This document shows, one piece after another, positions 7,858 to 9,848 of a stretch of DNA of 9,848 nt (position 1 is the first letter of the stretch; every line of letters starts with the position of its first letter). Made by a program: the position numbers and the translations under genes. The notes beneath the pieces are model-generated. The model was not told the DNA's origin. It worked only from the letters and a program-made list of their open reading frames with translations, and did not search any database. The stretch comes from Gammaproteobacteria bacterium (GTDB taxonomy: Bacteria > Pseudomonadota > Gammaproteobacteria > SZUA-229), in contig DAOWFN010000091.1 of the NCBI GenBank assembly GCA_030637945.1, positions 1 to 9,848 of the forward strand, in the 5' to 3' direction.

Positions 7858-7906
7858 ATCGTGAATCAATAGGACAATGCTCACTTGATTGTTCGTGGAA
7901 TATAAG

Positions 7907-7929
7907 CCCTGCCATCGTGCAGGGTTTTT
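7907..7929 (+). terminator. Rho-independent terminator after chrA
   Basis: CCCTGC (7907-7912) pairs with GCAGGG (7919-7924) around a six-base loop, and TTTTT follows at 7925-7929. The stem can extend by three pairs into AAG upstream. It lies 50 bases after the chrA stop and should end the dapA-bamC-chrA transcript. Confidence 0.85.
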
Positions 7930-8037
7930 GTTTGTCTGTTGACCGGTAGTAGTTATTTAATAGGTTTAAAGTGGTAAATACTGTTTGGGTGTCAGTTAAC
8001 GACCCATAATTCACATTGGGGTAGACTAAAAATCGTT

Positions 8038-8223
8038 AGTCCGCGAAGAACGCAAAAGACACGAAAAAAGCGAAAAGAAAAATGAATTGCCGTCATCCTG
8101 AACGATAGTGAAGGATCTAGAACGGTTAAATACTATGTAGGTGCAAAGATCCTTCGCTATCGTTCAGGATGACAACGAATAATATACGTTTTTTATTCGC
8201 GTCTTTTGCGTTCTTCGCGGACT
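8038..8223. repeat. 186-base nested inverted repeat (two palindromic units, one inside the other)
   Basis: Outer arms: 8038-8065 and 8196-8223 are inverse copies over 28 bases with one mismatch; the outermost 23 bases (beginning AGTCCGCGAAGAACGC) are exact. Inner arms: 8092-8118 and 8147-8173 are inverse copies over 27 bases (beginning GTCATCCTGAACGATAG) with one difference that becomes a G-U pair in RNA, around a 28-base loop. As RNA this could form a long hairpin. Both arm sequences resemble dispersed intergenic repeats I recall from other bacterial genomes, but I cannot confirm that here. No transposase or target-site duplication is visible. Confidence 0.8.
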
Positions 8224-8297
8224 GTATTATGCTTTTATTAAACGGGTGTTTATGGACGATAATAGCCATTAACGACAGGACGGCTTGTGAGACGTGG

Positions 8298-8318
8298 TTG
8301 TCTGCAGATAGCAGACAA
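8298..8318. repeat. Small hairpin overlapping the folE2 terminator arm
   Basis: TTGTCTGC (8298-8305) and GCAGACAA (8311-8318) are perfect inverse copies around AGATA. The right arm shares AGACAA with the outer left arm of the adjoining 40-base palindrome, so the outer pairs of the two structures compete. Confidence 0.6.
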
Positions 8319-8352
8319 TAAAAAGCACCCTATAGGGTGCTTTTTATTGTCT
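8313..8352 (-). terminator. Perfect 40-base palindrome, terminator of queD-folE2
   Basis: Two 18-base arms (8313-8330 and 8335-8352) are exact inverse copies around TATA, which is itself symmetric. The core is AAAAAGCACCC-TATA-GGGTGCTTTTT, a GC stem followed by a T run on either strand, so it works in both directions. It begins 15 bases after the folE2 stop and is placed to end the minus-strand operon; on the plus strand it could stop readthrough from chrA. Confidence 0.88.
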
Positions 8353-8367
8353 AAGAGGAAGGCCGTT

Positions 8368-9183
8368 CTATCGTGTTTTTTCGATCAATGCGTAAGCTGA
8401 ATGATTATGAATCGACTCAAAGTTTTCTGACTCAACAGTGTAAGAAAGTATGCGTTCATCGATGTTTAATTGATGTGCGATATCACGAACCATGTCTTCT
8501 ACGAATTTTGGGTTATCGTAAGCACGCTCGGTAACAATTTTTTCATCGGGGCGCTTAAGTAAGCCATACAGTTCGCATGAGGCCTGCTTTTCGACCATAT
8601 CGATAATCTCTTCTACCCAGATAAAATCTTCAGTCTCAACATTTACGGTAACGTGAGAACGTTGATTGTGTGCGCCGCGGTCAGATATCTTTTTCGAACA
8701 GGGGCATAAGCTGGTGACTGGCACGACAACTTTAATATTGATAATGTTCTTACTATTTTTACGTTCACCGACAAAAGTTACTTCGTAATCAAGCAGGCTC
8801 TGAACCCCTGAAGCAGGTGCTGTTTTATTGATGAAGAACTGAAAAGTCATCTCGATATGGCCGCATTCGGCATCGAGTCGACTGGTCATCTCGGTCAGCA
8901 TATCTTTGAAAGAATGAACCGTAATTTCCCATTCGTGATTGTTGAGGATCTCAACAAAACGAGACATGTGTGTGCCTTTAAATTCATGTGGCAGATCCAC
9001 ATACATGTTGAAATTGGCAATAGTATGCTGAATTTTTCCAGTACGGTCTTTTACCTGTACGGGATGACGGATATCTTTGATGCCTACTTTGTTGATGGCT
9101 ATCGCGCGCGTATCCTGACTATTTTGAACGTCAGGTAATGTGCCGGTTGATTTGGCTTCTTTTTCGAGGATTTCACTCATCAT
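8368..9183 (-). CDS. folE2: GTP cyclohydrolase IB (FolE2)
   Basis: A 271-residue enzyme that converts GTP to 7,8-dihydroneopterin triphosphate, the entry to folate and queuosine/7-deazaguanine synthesis. Family motifs are TLPDVQ (15-20), KGTHMSRF (69-76), TSLCPCSKKIS (157-167), GAHNQRS (170-176) and HNHSAYA (259-265). Counted against my memory of the Neisseria enzyme (offset 13), all metal-site residues are present: Cys160, His172, Glu214, Glu256 and His259. The IB type is unrelated in sequence to the zinc-dependent FolE and can use other metals. The gene starts ATGATG; the first ATG overlaps the queD stop by four bases, and the second, at 9180, is equally readable. Co-transcription with queD is near certain. 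A perfect palindromic terminator lies 15 bases after the stop. No Zur-like operator was recognised upstream of the operon. Confidence 0.97.
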   Translation of the reverse strand: MMSEILEKEAKSTGTLPDVQNSQDTRAIAINKVGIKDIRHPVQVKDRTGKIQHTIANFNMYVDLPHEFKGTHMSRFVEILNNHEWEITVHSFKDMLTEMTSRLDAECGHIEMTFQFFINKTAPASGVQSLLDYEVTFVGERKNSKNIINIKVVVPVTSLCPCSKKISDRGAHNQRSHVTVNVETEDFIWVEEIIDMVEKQASCELYGLLKRPDEKIVTERAYDNPKFVEDMVRDIAHQLNIDERILSYTVESENFESIHNHSAYALIEKTR

Positions 9184-9566
9184 TCATTCTCTTCACTGTA
9201 ACGAACGCAGGCGCGTTCTGTTTCCCACAACGTAAGTGCAGTGACTTTAATCGTGTCACTGTTTATGCGGGCAGAAATTTTTTTGTACATATAAGCTGCT
9301 ATATTTTCTGCCGTCGGATTAATTTCTTTAAACGGTTCAAGGTCATTTAGGTAACGATGGTCAAGTTCATCACCGACTTCATTGGCAGCCTGTTTCATTA
9401 CTTTGAAATCAACACCCATACCAATATCATCGAGCTGGGTAGACACGGCTTCCAGTTCAACTTTCCAGTTGTGGCCGTGCATACGGCTGCATGCACCAGG
9501 GTAGCCCTTTAAAGTATGAGCTGAAGCAAAATCTGTTACGATCTTCAGCTGGTAGCGTGCCGCCAT
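9180..9566 (-). CDS. queD: 6-carboxy-5,6,7,8-tetrahydropterin synthase (QueD, PTPS family)
   Basis: A 128-residue member of the 6-pyruvoyl-tetrahydropterin synthase family. The zinc ligands are His17 (FASAH), His30 and His32 (MHGHNW), and the nucleophile Cys26 sits in CSRMHGH. Other motifs are GMGVDF (49-54), LDHRYLND (67-74), PTAENIA (83-89 region) and the distal Glu in LWETERA. QueD converts dihydroneopterin triphosphate, the product of FolE2, to 6-carboxytetrahydropterin, the second step towards preQ0 and queuosine. Since Cys26 is kept, this is not the PTPS-III type that has Glu there and serves folate synthesis. The ATG at 9566 places the first beta-strand as in E. coli QueD (121 residues); a weak AGG lies upstream. 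It is the first gene of the pair, with a promoter at 9607-9635. Other queuosine genes are not in the window. Confidence 0.93.
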   Translation of the reverse strand: MAARYQLKIVTDFASAHTLKGYPGACSRMHGHNWKVELEAVSTQLDDIGMGVDFKVMKQAANEVGDELDHRYLNDLEPFKEINPTAENIAAYMYKKISARINSDTIKVTALTLWETERACVRYSEENE

Positions 9567-9606
9567 TGTTACTGTACCTAAATAATACCTGAGTAAAACA
9601 GTAGGG

Positions 9607-9635
9607 ATTTTATCCTTTCTGCGCTATATAAGCAA
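9607..9635 (-). promoter_or_regulatory. Sigma-70-type promoter for queD-folE2
   Basis: Read on the minus strand, TTGCTT (9635-9630) and TAAAAT (9612-9607) are separated by exactly 17 bases. The -10 ends about 40 bases before the queD ATG, leaving a short leader. It is the best promoter match I found in the window, but it rests on sequence only. Confidence 0.55.
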
Positions 9636-9761
9636 TTCCTAAACTCGATGGTTTCATTGTGCTGTGAGTGTTTTCTAGAACATCAATCGACTATTATTGA
9701 TAAGCTATTGAATATATTAGATATATTAAGTTAATGTGTAACCTTAAGTGTAGCGATGTTT

Positions 9762-9848
9762 TTATTGTGAAACATCGGCATTAATTCTGCTCTGAATTGT
9801 CTGCAAGATGCCAGCCTTATCAAGCTTCCAGTCAGCGAGCAATTCGCC
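9762..9848 (-). CDS. Possible C-terminal end of an unidentified protein (5' part beyond window)
   Basis: On the minus strand the frame from 9848 is open for 28 codons and ends in TAA at 9764-9762. It begins GELLADWKLDKAG and ends SRINADVSQ, with the amphipathic, charged composition of a real protein tail. The downstream sequence becomes AT-rich with many stops, as expected after a gene end. A hairpin, CGATGTTT/AAACATCG (9754-9777), spans the stop codon but has no T run, so it is at best a weak terminator. The same-strand position would place this gene 195 bases upstream of queD. I do not recognise the family, and 28 codons can be open by chance. Confidence 0.4.
   Translation of the reverse strand, partial: GELLADWKLDKAGILQTIQSRINADVSQ

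Larger units (their letters stand above)
7930..8367. other. Non-coding region between chrA and folE2
   Basis: This stretch of more than 400 bases lies between two operons that converge on it. It holds the nested inverted repeat at 8038-8223, a small hairpin at 8298-8318 and the terminator palindrome at 8313-8352. The parts at 7930-8037 and 8224-8297 are AT-rich, with no reading frame or known RNA that I recognise. The eight-base word TTAACGAC occurs on both sides of the nested repeat (about 7996 and 8269), possibly by chance. Confidence 0.6.

Noticed and set aside
9754..9777. Rho-independent terminator at the right edge
   Set aside because: The eight-base stem CGATGTTT/AAACATCG is good, but it is AT-rich and no T run follows on either strand.

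Overview
The window looks like a stretch of gammaproteobacterial chromosome of moderate GC. The best clue is gene order: bcp and gcvR on one strand, divergent from dapA and bamC on the other, is the arrangement known from E. coli. The YcaO-type protein with no azoline-type C-terminus and the BamC lipoprotein point the same way. The species cannot be named from the sequence. Nearly everything is housekeeping or core metabolism. I did not find a convincing new multi-gene system; the least explained parts are the non-coding repeat elements.

Layout. Positions 1-3460 (minus strand) hold a likely operon read right to left: gcvR (ACT-domain regulator), bcp (thiol peroxidase), a DUF2238/YjdF-like membrane protein and ycaO, which loses only its last residues at the left edge. 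bcp and the membrane gene are 9 bases apart, and the membrane gene and ycaO overlap by 4 bases (ATGA). Positions 3461-3812 are non-coding and contain a 184-base element with 12-base terminal inverted repeats and a chain of small hairpins. A PilZ-domain gene (minus, TTG start) lies next to the divergent control region at 4179-4358. On the plus strand follow dapA (lysine/diaminopimelate synthesis), bamC (outer-membrane assembly lipoprotein) and chrA (two-domain chromate transporter), the last closed by a terminator. In E. coli purC follows bamC; here chrA does.

Positions 7930-8367 are non-coding. They hold a 186-base nested inverted repeat (28-base outer arms, 27-base inner arms) and a perfect 40-base palindrome that serves as terminator for the next operon. 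Positions 8368-9566 (minus strand) hold queD and folE2 with a 4-base overlap: FolE2 makes dihydroneopterin triphosphate from GTP, and QueD can turn it into 6-carboxytetrahydropterin on the way to queuosine. A good sigma-70-type promoter lies just upstream of queD. The right edge probably contains the last 28 codons of another minus-strand gene that I cannot identify.

Functional themes are tRNA and ribosome modification (queuosine; YcaO acts with RimO on ribosomal protein S12 in E. coli), lysine and glycine metabolism, peroxide defence, envelope assembly, c-di-GMP signalling and chromate export. Apart from the operons these genes are neighbours rather than one pathway.
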